A program made the position numbers and the translations under genes. Under the pieces are notes generated by a model, which was given only the letters and a program-made list of their open reading frames with translations, searched no databases and was not told the DNA's origin. This document shows positions 12,535 through 24,463 of a stretch of 64,000 bases of DNA, one piece after another. Origin of the DNA: Gnetum montanum (lineage: Eukaryota; Streptophyta; Gnetopsida; Gnetales; Gnetaceae); assembly GCA_015680685.1 (NCBI GenBank), contig MNCI01001024.1, positions 1-64,000 on the forward strand, written 5' to 3'. The number at the start of each line of letters is the position of its first letter. Within the stretch, counting starts at the first letter, position 1.

Positions 12535-14500
12535 AATTCAATGTCATTGGATATGCTCTCTTATTTGGAATGGTAGCACTAGAAATGAAATTGATTTGTT
12601 GTTATACATTTATCATTACTAGTAATCCATCTAATTTTCCCTTGAATACCTTAGAAAAATACTCATTTAAGCCTAGCATACCTATAAAAGGTTTCTTAGT
12701 ATATTTCCTCTCATAGAAGGATTAAGAAAGCATAAAGTATGCTTTTCTACTTCACTTATTCAATCATCATGGGAATCAACTTATGAATTTCATCATGTCT
12801 AAGTACACTTCATACATTTCTTAACCTATCAAATTAGGCATCATTGTCGAAATTTCAAGGTCTATCAAGAATTACATAAGCATAATCTATTGAAAGTAAT
12901 TCACGTTTCATAACATCACAAAACCTCCTAATTTTAACTTTTAAAACATATTGTTCACTCACCTCTTAAGATTAATGCCTTGATAACCAATATACCTTGT
13001 AGGATCTTGGAAGAGGATTAGTTACCAAAAATAATCTAGTAACTATGCTAGATGAAATAACATTTTATTAGGCTCCCCAATCAAGAAAAATATAAATCCA
13101 TTTACTAGTAAGTAAACATCTAGCTCTAATTTTAAAAAAATATTTTCTAGTAGAATGGTCTCCTCTATTCATATTCTTGATAAATGTAGAAGAAATTTAG
13201 TTAAGAAACTTCCTTAATCCTAGGAGCATTACAATTACCTATTGAAATTTTTTAGTTGGATGTCTCCTTAACTTTCATGGTTTACATATCCTTGCCCTTG
13301 GTTGTCTTCAGATGTAAGCATTCCTGTTGCTTATGTCCCCATTCTTCATACTTAAAGCATTGAATCTTGGATGAGTTGCTACTGACCCTTACCTTTCTTA
13401 CCTTGGTCTTTCATGGCTTTTTCCTTCTTATCATCCTTTTCTATCTTCTTGTCATGGCTATCATTCTTCTCTTCAAATTTTGACTTGGATCCCTTCTCAA
13501 ATTTGGATTTCTTATCCTTTTCCTTGGAAGTTTTATTTCCCTATTCCAAAATCCACTTAATTTCTTTTCTACCTTGAATGCCAAATCATAAGCTTTATCA
13601 AGATTTTGTGACTCATAGAATGACAACTCTTGGTGGTACATCCTTTTAAGACCTTGTAAGAAGAATGAAGCCTATTCATACTCCAAATTCATTTTAGCTT
13701 CATGGAATAGATTACAACATTTGAGGTAAAACTCCTTGACATCTTTGTCACCTTTTTCATAGGAATTTCAATTTTATAATGATTTCTTACCTCTGATGAG
13801 ACTATTCAAATTTTCTTCTTAACTTGTGTTTCATCTGATTCCAACCTCTGATGGTTTAACCATTTTTTATTTCATAACTTTGGGACTTCTTTATCCATCA
13901 AGTAAAAGTAATATCTTCTAATATGGATTCAGTAATACATATCCTTAATTGGTTTGATACATCTTCTAACTCTAAATGCTTCTCAACTGCCCCTAGCCAC
14001 CATGAAAAATCATTGGTACCATAGACATTATTTAAAGTCTTCAATTATACATATGAAATTATGATAACATTTTTGAATACTCTAGCAAGACTAGCTTCAT
14101 CTTACTCATATATCTGTTCATGAGAAGAACTAGTGATCACTGATAGAGCTCTTGGAATTCTAACATGAGGAACTAGATTTCCTCTCATTAGAATCCTATC
14201 CTAATGGGGTTCTACACTTCCATAGCTAGATTTTTATTTTTATTTTATTTTCTCTACCTACCTAAAAAACTTCTTCATCATCATTCAAAAATGAATGCTC
14301 ATTGTCTTCATGCATTTGAATATGACAAGGACCTACATTCCTATTTACCTTAGTACTAATCTCATCCAACTAAGCAACCATTAGTTGCAAGAAATATTTC
14401 ATGCTTTGTATGTCTCTATTAAAGGATTGAACCTATTTATTCCTAGTTATTATTTGAATTTGACAAAAATTCATAATGAATTTCAAAGCAATAATTAACC
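12535..14500 (-). pseudogene. Gag-protease remnant of element D, upstream half
   Basis: Minus-strand continuation of element D. At the left border the reading AYPMTLN matches the segment that precedes RT in gypsy pol, and RT itself continues at 2470 across element C. A degraded zinc knuckle at about 13321-13362 reads CFKYEEWGHKQQEC, that is C-x2-(C to Y)-x4-H-x4-C with the second cysteine lost. The stretch 13441-13641 contains the lysine-rich gag C-terminus and the gag-type segment LDKAYDLAFKVEKKL. The protease should lie at 12600-13250, but I could not place its active-site triplet. Stops and frame breaks are frequent. Confidence 0.72.
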
Positions 14501-14504
14501 TAAT

Positions 14505-14516
14505 GCTCTATTACCA
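14505..14516 (-). other. Primer binding site of element D, tRNA-iMet-like
   Basis: On the minus strand TGGTAATAGAGC, matching TGGTATCAGAGC (initiator methionine tRNA) at 10 of 12 bases. It separates element D from C and the other Athila-type elements, which use a tRNA-Asp-like site. Confidence 0.65.
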
Positions 14517-14517
14517 A

Positions 14518-14931
14518 TAATGCTAGAGCAAGGTCACTCAATTTTTAAATCCTTTAAAAAAACCTATTGAATCTAGTTATCATGAAGATAAAATAATTTT
14601 CTAAAAAATAATAAAATTAGCTATATTTAATTGATGTAAAGAATATTACAATCTAGGTTCCAAAATCCACAACATCACTTCACTCATAACACTTAACAAT
14701 ACTCAAGAGCATGAGGCTCTACAATCATACAACAATTATCCTTGACGCAAAGTGCAATTGAATGAGAATCTCTTCCATAACTCATGATTGAGATCCCATC
14801 TTACAAGTAAGAACTCAAGAACACATAGTCCAAACACATACATAATTGATCTTAATCTACAACCATAATCATGCACTCACTCAATGTGTGCCCATAACAC
14901 TCTATTGTAAAATCTCATCAACTCACAATGA
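14518..14931 (-). repeat. Part of the 5' LTR of element D
   Basis: The sequence just right of the primer site should be the 5' LTR of D. It is non-coding and is interrupted at about 14931 by element E. The partner LTR lies outside the window, so its length and ends cannot be checked; the call rests on position. Confidence 0.5.
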
Positions 14932-15875
14932 TGGTGCAGGGGAGTTGCACCTTGATAGACCCTAGTAGAATCCAATCCATGACTTCCAAGAAAATATAGC
15001 TTAGAAAATAAGAATAACATAATAAAATGGAGAAAATATCCCTTATATTTAGATAATTCTCAAAATACATAGAAAATACATCAAAGATAAGGAGCCAAGC
15101 TAAACTCACAACTCTCCCAAAGATCCTAGAGGCCACACTTGTCCTCTCTTAATCCTTAATTACTCACAATGAAGACCAAACTCAAGACAAGACACTTATA
15201 AGAGATTATTCTAATCTCTCTTGAGTGCTCTTCCTTGTCTCTCACTCAACTTCCTTACACAAGCTCTCTTCCCTTAGGAGATTTCTTTCTTGCTTTCTAT
15301 TGGGATGTTTTGCGTTTAGCATTTGCACTTTAGCTTTTGGCACTTTGACATGACACTATGGAACTAACCATGATGAATTACATTAATATTTATAGGCAAT
15401 TGGAAGGTAAAAACCCTAGAAGCCTTTTCTCAACTTAACTTGAGCTTCTTTAGATGTTTCCTAAGGCTTCTCACCTTCTCCTTGGTTGTTTTCATCTTGC
15501 ATTGGCTATTTTTCAAATTGGAATAGGCATTTTTAGAAGTTTCTCCATGCATTTGGGTCATCTTTGGCTTCATGTAGATGTCTCCTATGGAAGCCATGCT
15601 CTTAGGAGAGATGTCTACTATTTTTGGGATGTCTTTGGAAAGATGTCTCTTTTGAAAGTGCCAAAAATAAAAGTGTTCATTTTGATGCTGGGAGCCTTTG
15701 GATGCATTTCAACAAGTTCCCATAGATCCTAAAACCTCCTAAACTCATCAAAATAATTCAAAAACACCTTCAAACATGTCAAAATATCTAAGAATCATCC
15801 TCAACAACATCATCAAAAAAGGACACATTGTATGTATAATAGTGTAAGGGAATCAGAAGAGGTGTCCCTACACTA
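14932..15875 (-). repeat. 3' LTR of element E
   Basis: Closely matches 17674-18676, for example the shared block GGAGAAAATATCCCTTAT. On the plus strand it begins TGGTGCAGG and ends CCTACACTA. The partner starts TAGTGTAGG, so the outer base pairs may not be the usual TG/CA. Alternatively the LTR starts three bases later with TGCAGG and ends CCTACA. Confidence 0.88.
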
Positions 15876-15899
15876 GCTCTCCCACCATTAAAAATGTCA

Positions 15900-17554
15900 T
15901 GCTTCATGACCTTTCATAAGCTGGAGGGAACCATGCCCCCATAACTTAAGGCCATCACAATAATCATGACTTAATGCATTACAAACATGAGAATAAATAT
16001 CATTAGAGGTTTTGGTTTTAAGCTTTCCTTTCTCATGGGGGCTTGTCCTCATGCCCTAGCATGCTTCCTTCATTTGATAATCTCCTTGGAATGCTTTCCT
16101 TGCATCTCCATGATGACTCAAGCCTGTAACAAATAAAGAAAAAGAAAAAGAAAAAAGATTAGGATTTCTTAATCCAACATTCTTTCTTTGATTCGTTTTC
16201 CTCTTCTTCACCTTCTTCTTCTTGGTGTTTGGAAGACTACCACTTAGCTTCCTTTCATCATCACAATGTAGATTGCCTTCATGCTACACTTTCATTTTAT
16301 AGCTAATACAATCAAATCCATCAACATACATCACAAATTTATCATTGATATAATCAATAGCAGACATTTTTGAATTATGTAAAATCATATCATTATCAAT
16401 ATCTTCACTTACATCAATAATGAACTTCTCATAATGACTATTCCAATAGCCATTATCATCAAATAATTTACCATTATTGGTCTACCTCTTACTAAAAATG
16501 GCATCAAAAGTCACAATATGATTCTCAATCTTCTCACAATCACCACAATGATCATGATGCTCATCATTACCATTGAACAAACCACTACCAAGCTAAAGTG
16601 AAACACTAGCATCCATCACACTAGCTTCAACATGAGAGACATTACTACCATCAACAAGGTAAAGCTCATCCTTAGCTCTTCATGGCTTCTTCTATACATC
16701 TTTGGTTCAACTTGATCTTCAACATGTGGCTGTCCAATCTCATCAAAGATTGATCATCCATGATCCCAAATAGGAATTCATAATTCAAATGGATTCTCTT
16801 CTTCAAAGGAATCATCAACAAGCTCTTCATCCCACTTTGGAGGTACCAAATAAAAATGTAAACTCTCCTCCATGGCCTTAACATCATGTTCAACAAGAAA
16901 AAAAAAACATCATCAAAGCAATCATTCTTCCACATACCTTGGCTAGAAGACTCATCTCTCTCCCATGAGATAGTCTCAACTTGACTTAGAACCTTCTTTT
17001 CCTTAGCACAAGGTATATAACAATTACATAAAAAAATGAGTATCATACCTTTTAGTGCTTCCCTTGATCCTCCTTGAAGAAGTCACTTGATCTTTGCCAC
17101 TTTCTTGACTTTGATCCTTCACCTCATATGAATCATGATGTAGGAACTCACCTTGATTAGTAGCATACATCATCTTGGATTTTAAAGATCTCTTGGTCTC
17201 TTTTTTGAAGCTTTTGGTTTCCTCCCTTGAAACCTTTGAGTATTGAGCACTCTCTTGTTCAATAAGAGATACTTGGAAACTCCCTTTCTCATTGATCTCT
17301 ACTTCATTAGATTCATCATCTTCCCTTTGTTATTGATGGCTAGAAGATATTTTATTAATTCTCCTCAAAATATCTTAAATGTTAGTCTTGAATTTGTTAA
17401 TATCCCTTTTTGAAGTTTCTACAAAATCTTAGTGCTTGTGGACCTTTACTTTGGAAATAAATTCTTGCATTTCTACCACAAAAGCTTTAAATAAGTTCTT
17501 AAACTCTTGAAGCTCTTATCTAAGCTCTTAATATATCTTATGATTTGAATCCAT
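15900..17554 (-). pseudogene. Internal reading-frame remnant of element E, unknown product
   Basis: A possible ATG at 17554 (minus strand) starts a lysine/glutamate-rich reading: MDSNHKIY, then ELQEFKNLFKAFVVEMQEF. It continues with stops through a charged stretch to about 17050, then changes frame. A 124-codon open stretch at 16672-17046 is probably a shifted frame, since the overlapping frame reads the more protein-like KWDEELVDDSFEEENPFEL. Further left are short acidic segments such as FIIDVSEDIDNDMI. No zinc knuckle, protease triplet or RT motif is seen. Position right after the primer site suggests a gag-like or non-enzymatic protein. I do not recognise the family. Confidence 0.45.
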
Positions 17555-17658
17555 ACCTAAATCAACAAGAATGATATCCAAAATAAAATATCCACAACAA
17601 TGTTCATTTCATTCAAAGAAAACACCAAGCTTCAACATAAAAGTGTGGAAACCTCTAA

Positions 17659-17670
17659 GCTTCGATACCA
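17659..17670 (-). other. Primer binding site of element E, tRNA-iMet-like
   Basis: Minus-strand TGGTATCGAAGC, 10 of 12 bases identical to TGGTATCAGAGC, three bases from the 5' LTR. It fixes the orientation of element E. Confidence 0.75.
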
Positions 17671-17673
17671 ATC

Positions 17674-18676
17674 TAGTGTAGGGGGGTTGCATCTTAATAG
17701 ATCCCAATAGGATCCAATCCATAACTTCCAAGATGATCTAGCTTAGAAAATAAGAATAACACAATAAAATGGAGAAAATATCCCTTATGTTAAGATAATT
17801 CTTAAAATACATAGAAAATACATCAAAGATAAGGAGCCAAGTTCAACTCACAACTCTCCCAAGGATCTTAGAGGCCACACTTGTTCTCTTTTAATCCTAA
17901 ATTACTCACCATGGAGCCAAAAATCAAGACAAGACACTTATAAGAGAAACTTATAATATCTCTTGAGTGCTCTTCCTTTCCTCTTACTCAACTTCTTTGC
18001 ACAAGCTCTCTTTCCTCAAGAGCTTTCTCTTTTTCTCTTTATTGGAATGTTTGGCCTTCACCATTTGCACTTCAATCCTTAGCACTTTGGCACTTTGCAT
18101 TGCGAAACTTGGCACTATGACACTAAAAATGCTGAATTTTATCAATATTTATAAGCAACCAAAAGGTAAAAATCCTAGAAATCTTTCCTCATCTTAACTT
18201 TAGGTTCTTTATATGTTTTCCAAGTCTTCTCAACTTTTCCTCAACTATTTTCATCTTGCTTTGGATATTTCCCAAATTGTAATAGGTGTTTTTGGAAGTT
18301 TCTCCATGTGTGGAGGTCATCTTTGGCTTCATGTAGATGTCTCCTATGGAAGCCCTACTCTCAGGAGAGACATCTACTATTTTTGGTAGATGTCTTCCCT
18401 AAAGGGGAGATGTCTTTAAAAGGACATCTATCTTTCTGGGAAGACATCTCTTCTGAAGGTGCCAAAAATACAAGTGCTCATTTTGATGTCAAGAGCCTCT
18501 AGATGCCTCCCAAAAAGTTATCATGGATCTAAGAACCTCCTAAACTCATCAAAATGAGCTAAAAAAACCTCCAAACATGTCAAAACATCCAAGAATCATC
18601 CTCAACAATATCATCACAAAAATACACATAGTATGTAGGGTAGAGTAAGGGAATTGGAAGAGGTGTCCATACACTA
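17674..18676 (-). repeat. 5' LTR of element E
   Basis: About 1.0 kb, homologous to 14932-15875. It begins TAGTGTAGG and ends ATACACTA on the plus strand. It has several AGATGTCT/AGACATCT motifs at 18335-18450 in its U3 side, more than the 3' LTR. Confidence 0.88.
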
Positions 18677-18734
18677 GATGATGACATAAATTATTTAATA
18701 AGAATAATATTTATTGAAAATTATAGATAAGAAA

Positions 18735-19165
18735 TGTAAGAACATATCCTCAAGCTCAACTTAAAGATATTTGGTTGTTTTCATCTTTTTCTCCTCTAAC
18801 TTGGATGTTTTCTACTTTGGAATTGAAAATTCGAAAGTTCCCCCCACTATACGGGTTGTCTTTGGCCCTTTTTTAGATATCTTCAATGAAATTCCATAAT
18901 TCAAGTGAGACATCTCTTGAGAGTGGGAGACATCTCATTTAGGTGTGAGATGTGTTCTGTTGGTATGAGATGTCTTCGTTGAGAAGTATCATAAAAACTA
19001 GGAAATCTCCAAGCAAGATAAGATGTTTTCTTTCATTTAAAACATCTCATACACATGTGAGACATCTCTTGTAAAGACTCAGCTCTCAACAAAGATGTTT
19101 CTTGCATGTCCCAGATGTCCTCATGGAGCCCAAAACCTATACTTCAGATTCTTGATGTTAGAAAA
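18735..19165 (-). repeat. Diverged fragment of an LTR related to element E
   Basis: Shares with the U3 part of the E LTRs the order TTTTCATCTT, GAAAGTTCCCC-type and GTCTTTGGC segments and the AGACATCTC clusters (18915-19130), but at much lower identity. No internal region or partner LTR is visible, so it is a truncated or solo remnant of an older related element. Confidence 0.6.
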
Positions 19166-21450
19166 TGATTAAAAATCTACCTCTAGTAGACTTTGCTTTC
19201 TTTGTTAATAGCTTTGGGTCATTTATGTTTATGAACAAGGTGAGGCTTACTTGAGGTAAGTATTAGATGCACCTAGGTAGTGGTGATATGTAAAAGTACT
19301 TAGAATTTTATGCTTGTTTGTGAGATTGAAGTTATGGAAGGATCCTTTTCTTCTAGAACTATCATTTTTAGGTGTACTAATTTTGGTATTTTCTTCTAGT
19401 TATGGATTTTTGTAATTTTTTTCTCGTGCACACATGTTTTTGTTGATTTCATTTGCTTAGTAACTATTTGTTAAATTTTCTAAATTCTTATATCTAAATT
19501 TTTTTAATTATTTTCTATAATCTTGCTAATTTTTTAGATTTGTTATCATGCATGGAACATTTGTCAACATTTTGGCTAAGTTTGATAACATTTTCATAAC
19601 TTTTGATCATGTTTTATCTTAGTTTTGATTTTTTTCAAAGGTACAAAAATAGGTTTTCAAGATATTTATTACATTTATGACCCATAAAATGACACTAGAC
19701 AATATTAGCCTAGAATACATAGTTAACTAGCATATCAAAATGTATCTTGAGGATACCTTTTCAATCTTTCATGATCCTATTATGAGGTTGCAACCTTGGT
19801 CATGAAAGATGACGTTAGTATTTTTGAACATATTAAAAAATTTGAGAAAATTTTATAAAGTGAGCCTTGAACTCTAAGAAATATAAAATTACAAAAAGCA
19901 TAGCTTGTAGGAGTTTCCTAACTACTTAAAAACCTAAAATAGTAACTAATAATATTCTATCATTTTTAGTAGCTTACATTTCATTTTGGTATCTTTCTAC
20001 AATTTTAGATCTCCATTAGAACACACATTTTAGTAGTAGCTAATTTTAATCCTTGGAGATTTGATAATTCAATTCTTGATCTTTGATCGCTTTAACTTTA
20101 CTTAGCATTAGATTCATTTCTCTATCAACTAAGAATTTGTTTGTTTATTTAGATTTGACATTTGATCATTCAGCTTTATATTCAGGTTGTTAGCAACATT
20201 AACAATTTTTAATGATTATATGTGAAACATATCATCGTAGTGAGCTAGAAAATTATGCATAAATAAAATCATGATAAGTGTCAGCTAATTTTTCATAACT
20301 ACATGTGAAGCATATCACAATGGTAAGCTGAGTATTTATGTGGGAAGCATATCTTGATAACTACAAATTGTTCATTTGATTCATTTATTTAATTATAGGT
20401 GGTGGAATTTTAGTTAATTACATAATTATCTTTTAGATATTTATTATTATTATTATTATTTATCTATCTATATTTTATTGGTATTTATTTGGCTAACTTA
20501 TATTTGCAGCTATTCCATATGCATGATTGTCCAGTTACAAAATGTCTCCAACCAAATCCATAAGTAAATATTTTATTAGTTGTTTACCCTACTCAATTTT
20601 ATACTTGATTTTCTTCATATCTATGATTTTGAAGGGATTGAGTTGTGATAAGGGGGATTTAGAAAAGGTAGCTAATTATTAAATTCCTATTTAGCCTTTT
20701 ATTATTTGTACCTTTATATTTTTAACTGTGTTTGGATTATATGCTATAATGTTCAACTAGGATTAATGGATTTGGTACTTTATTTAATATTGTCTACTAA
20801 TTGTTTTCTTGTCCTTAGTATAGGGCACTTTTTATTTGATCTTTAATTATGTTACATTTATTATTATGTAGTTATTGAAAATTGGCTAATAATTAACAAC
20901 GTTAGATTCTAATGCCCTCTTTGATGTAATTGTTATTTTTACATTATAATGTATTATTTTTATCTAATTTCCACTATAATATTTCTAACACTATATTATA
21001 ATTTTTGGCTTAACCAATAAGGATACATCCTATTTTTCTTACTGTACAAGCTAGGTTTTGTACACATAGTACTATTATCTTTATATTCTTTTATACAATT
21101 TTATATTTTTTAGCATTTTTCTTGTATGCATATATTTCACGAATGTCTTCTTCTTTGTCTATTTAATTTTTTTGGCATCCATTTAATTTTATTATATATA
21201 TTTTTTATAGTTTTGGACTTTTATCTAAGTAATGCCTTTCTAGTGTAAGCCTAGTTAGCAAGGTGTTCCATGCAAGCTCCACTTTCCTACTAAAAAGTGA
21301 CATCTTTAATGTTGATATCAATGGTGAGTCAAAAGATTGAACATGGGAAATGCCAATGTTAACATTTTTCTAGAATTAGATGAGGTCTTGCGCCATAGTA
21401 TGATAATCAACTCTAATTTCCATCGCTAAAGGAAGACATTGTCATCTTGA
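19166..21450. other. AT-rich sequence without recognisable genes
   Basis: No protein motif or long frame. Contents worth noting are a three-unit imperfect repeat around 20215-20370 (core TGTGAAGCATATCA followed by GTAAGCT-like) and a short TTA microsatellite near 20430-20465. Probably very old transposon debris. Confidence 0.6.
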
Positions 21451-21452
21451 AA

Positions 21453-21612
21453 CCAAAAATAATTAAAACATAAATACACCCCCAAGATATATAGTCAAAT
21501 TAAAACTTTATAACTTAGTATTACCCACTAGTAAACCCATAACTTGAAAATCTCCAATTAAGTGTCTTATTACTAGGCTGACATCTCATTATTTTATTAT
21601 CAAGGGGGAGGG
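21453..21612 (-). mobile_element. tRNA-derived SINE, copy 1
   Basis: On the minus strand a tRNA-like head with an A-box-like TAGTAATAAGACACTT region and a B-box-like ATGGGTTTACTAG, then a body ending CTTGGGGGTGTATTTATG and TTTTAATT. It matches four other copies nearby. The box pattern is that of RNA polymerase III promoters in plant SINEs. Confidence 0.65.
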
Positions 21613-21779
21613 GTTATAACCCTAAACTTATTGTAATATAGATACATCTTAAGATCATCAAGCTCATCATTATTCTCCTAGCCTTGTTCTAATAAAATAG
21701 GATTAGTTACATAAGTTTATTGTTTACCATTTACCTCTATGAAGAGCTTGATCTTTGTTTATTTATAGTTTCTTTAATC

Positions 21780-23070
21780 CTCAATTATTTTCATCCATAT
21801 CTTTTTTGATCTTCTTTTTTCTGGCTTTCTTAGAAAAGTGTAGCAACCCTTTTTAATAGCCTCATTATCTGATCTTCTTTGCACATGTCAAAGCCATCTA
21901 AGTGATCATTTTTGTAACTTATCTAAAATAGAACCAATGCAATTCTTCCTCTAATATTTATATTATGCAATTTATCTCTTTTTGTAACATTCAATATCTA
22001 TCTAAGTATTTACATTTCTATCATACTATTTTATTGTTCATGTCTTATAATGCTTAAAATTTAGTATCATATAAGAAAATAGGTCAAATTAATATATTTT
22101 AAAACTTTCCCCTTATTTTTATTAGTATTTTTTTTATAATATAGAATATCACTATTATTTTTCCATTTTAACTATCTTTGCTCAATTCTATTTCTTATAT
22201 ATTTCTCAATTTCATCATCTAATTGGAGGATTGATACTAGGTAATAGAAGTATTTGTAGTGATAGAATTTTTGACCTTGAATTATCTCTTTTATTTTACT
22301 ATTATTTATGCTATTACTAAAATTGCATTCCATAGATGATGTCTTACTTATGCTAATTTTTAAGTCTTTTGATTCTAGAGCTTGTCTCCACTTTTTCATT
22401 TTAGAAGTAATATTTTCTCCAACTATATCCACCAACAAAATATCATTAGCAAATAGCATATATCAAAGCATTTCATCTTGTATTTTTTTTATTAATTCAT
22501 TCATAATAATGGTAAATAATTATGGGCTAAGCATATATCTTTGAAGTAGATCTACTATGATTGGAAAATTAGATGTTATTTGACAAGCTATTCTAATTTT
22601 AGTGGTAGCTCATTCATACATGTCTTGAATTACTTTAATATACTTATTAACAATGTTTTTCCTCTATAAGAACCACCAAATAATATCTCTAGGAACTCTA
22701 TTATATGCTTTTCCAAGTCAATAAAGATCCCATGTAGATTTTTTCTATGTTTTCTAAATTTTTTCATCAATTGTCATATCAAGAAAATAACCTCTATTTT
22801 AGATTCTCCTAATAAAACCCCAAATTACTTTTTTGATACTAATGATTCAAGTCTAAGACATTGTTCTATGACTCTCTTCTAAAGCTTCATAGTATGGCTC
22901 ATTAGCATGAATCCTCTATAGTTTACAAAATCTTGTACATCTCTTTTATTTTTGTAAATGGAAAAATAATGTTTCTTTCCAATTGTTGGACATTTTTCCA
23001 TCCTCTAAATATTCTTAGATAATTATATTAGCTAAGAAACTCATGTATCTCCTAATGCTTTTCAAGCTTT
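21780..23070 (-). mobile_element. RTE-type LINE fragment with reverse transcriptase remnant
   Basis: The stretch 22172-22459 reads MLFANDILLVD, then KWRQALESKDLKISISKT and MECNFS. This is the RTE-type RT region in which the catalytic box is FADD, here FAND with one aspartate lost. To the right, to about 23060, broken frames keep other LINE RT segments in order, including LGKAYNRVPRDIIWW (family form LEKAYDRVPR). Left of 22172 the C-terminal part continues in fragments to about 21780. Such proteins copy their own RNA at a nicked target. Both ends are eroded and the endonuclease domain is not visible. Inactive. Confidence 0.85.
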
Positions 23071-23094
23071 TATAGAAATTTTATCTAGTACACC

Positions 23095-23216
23095 TAAAGA
23101 CATATAGCCTAATTAGAACTTTATAACTTAGCATTGCCCACCCAAATTGAACCCATAACTTGGAGCTTAAAAGTCAAGACTCTTAGTGCTATTATATCAT
23201 CTCATTATTTTATTAT
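23095..23216 (-). mobile_element. tRNA-derived SINE, copy 2
   Basis: Same layout as copy 1: minus-strand AAGAGTCTTGACTTTTAAGC, B-box-like ATGGGTTCAATTT, then GGGCAATGCTAAGTTATAAA. It directly abuts the LINE fragment on its right. The far end of the body is missing. Confidence 0.65.
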
Positions 23217-23714
23217 AGTTATCATATTACTTCATTAGAATCTACTTATTATTATTTTAAGATGTGGTTTCTATTATTTGCAGGAGGTTAGAACATAAAC
23301 TTTTTTGGGGGTGGAGGAGAGGGTGTGGTAGGAATGATTTAAATATGGAAAATACTAATGTCTCTTATACTATAGAGACTATAAAGGATTTTGATAATTT
23401 TGATTTTTTTTACTTGATGATTTATATAAATCTCTGTCAAATGATATTACTTCTTGATATATATTTCTATAGATTATTGCATTTTTTTGTCCAAATAAGG
23501 GTTTTACATTGGTAATTTAGACTACCCTTCAATATTATGGAATTATTGTTTTTCATGCTAAATATTTTTTGCACATTCATTTTACATACAGGATTATTAC
23601 AAAGAATGAACTTATTATCTAATAAACCAATTAGTGAACTAGTTTGTAGTTTTAGGCTTAAGGAAGATTAGTGGAGAGATTTTAAACCTTGGATTTTTTA
23701 AAAAGAATATTTGA
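23217..23714. other. AT-rich spacer between SINE copies
   Basis: Contains an 83-codon open stretch at 23264-23515 (plus) with no recognised motif and a composition like random AT-rich sequence. No supported gene. Confidence 0.5.
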
Positions 23715-23857
23715 TGCTAAGATATATAGTTAAATAAAATTTATTATATTTCATTATCCACCATATTTGAACTCATAACTTGCAGCTTCCAAATCAAGAG
23801 TCTTACTATTAGGCTAACACCTTATTTTTTAGTTTTTATTTTTAGAAGGGGGGTGTT
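23715..23857 (-). mobile_element. tRNA-derived SINE, copy 3 (best-preserved head)
   Basis: Minus-strand head GGTGTTAGCCTAATAGTAAG (A-box pattern TRGCnnAnYnG) followed about 45 bases later by ATGAGTTCAAAT (B-box pattern). The spacing fits a tRNA. The body runs into GTGGATAATGAAATATAAT. It is flanked on the plus strand by GGGGGGTGTTAGAAC, similar to the flank of copies 4 and 5. Confidence 0.72.
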
Positions 23858-24204
23858 AGAACTTGAAATGTTTTTTTAAATTTTGGCTGAAAGGTCAACT
23901 ACCAACCCCATCCAAGAGAGTTCTATTCATTCATGGTATAATATTTTAATAATTTTATCATCATAACAATGAGTGCCACTTACTAGCTAGTTGGGCTTTA
24001 TCAACATAAATAAATAGTTATCATCATGATGTTTGGCTAAGAGAAAACTTTTTCATAAAAGTTTTATTCTGGTTGAGATAACCTACATTGGTTTTTATTT
24101 TTTTAATGTTAAAAATTAATTCTAAGTGAAATAATTTGAGATTTTATTAATTTAAAAAATATAAAATATTCTCTTGATAAAATAATAGACATATGTCATA
24201 AATA

Positions 24205-24309
24205 TATTAATATCTATCCCTACAACATATAGTGAAATTAGAACTTTACAAATAAATATTAATCATCAAAATTGAATCTATAACTCGGAGGTATTAAAAT
24301 AAGAGAAGG
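24205..24309 (-). mobile_element. tRNA-derived SINE, copy 4 (partial)
   Basis: Body (CATATAGTGAAATTAGAACT on the plus strand) and B-box-like ATAGATTCAATTT are kept; the A-box half is lost. Lies back to back with copy 5. Confidence 0.55.
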
Positions 24310-24463
24310 GGTGTTAGAATCCAAAATAATTGAAACATAAATATATCCCAAGATATATAGTTCAATTAGTACTCTATAACTTAGTATTATTCACTAAAAT
24401 CAAACCAATGAATTGAGGATTCCATATGAAGTGTCTTATCACTAGGCTAATACCCTATTATAA
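24310..24463 (-). mobile_element. tRNA-derived SINE, copy 5
   Basis: Complete layout: minus-strand GGTATTAGCCTAGTGATAAG, a B-box-like ATTGGTTTGATTT, then the body and ATATATTTATGTTTCAATTA at the 3' end. It is the copy closest to copy 1 across the body. Confidence 0.68.

Larger units (their letters stand above)
14932..18676 (-). mobile_element. Element E: short LTR retrotransposon without recognisable pol
   Basis: Two LTRs of about 0.95-1.0 kb (14932-15875 and 17674-18676) flank only 1.8 kb of internal sequence. The tRNA-iMet-like primer site lies at 17659-17670 next to the right LTR. A purine-rich tract, reverse complement of CTCTCCCACC at 15879-15888, lies next to the left LTR, so the element runs on the minus strand. 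No RT, integrase or protease motif is visible, so it must have moved with enzymes from another element. Flanks AATGA (14927-14931) and GATGA (18677-18681) agree at 4 of 5 places and are the probable target duplication. The U3 regions carry AGATGTCT repeats. Confidence 0.85.

Noticed and set aside
15454-15732. 92-codon plus-strand stretch as a gene
   Set aside because: Lies inside the LTR of element E and is not conserved in the sister LTR.
20430-20465. TTA microsatellite as a notable feature
   Set aside because: Short and ordinary for AT-rich plant DNA.
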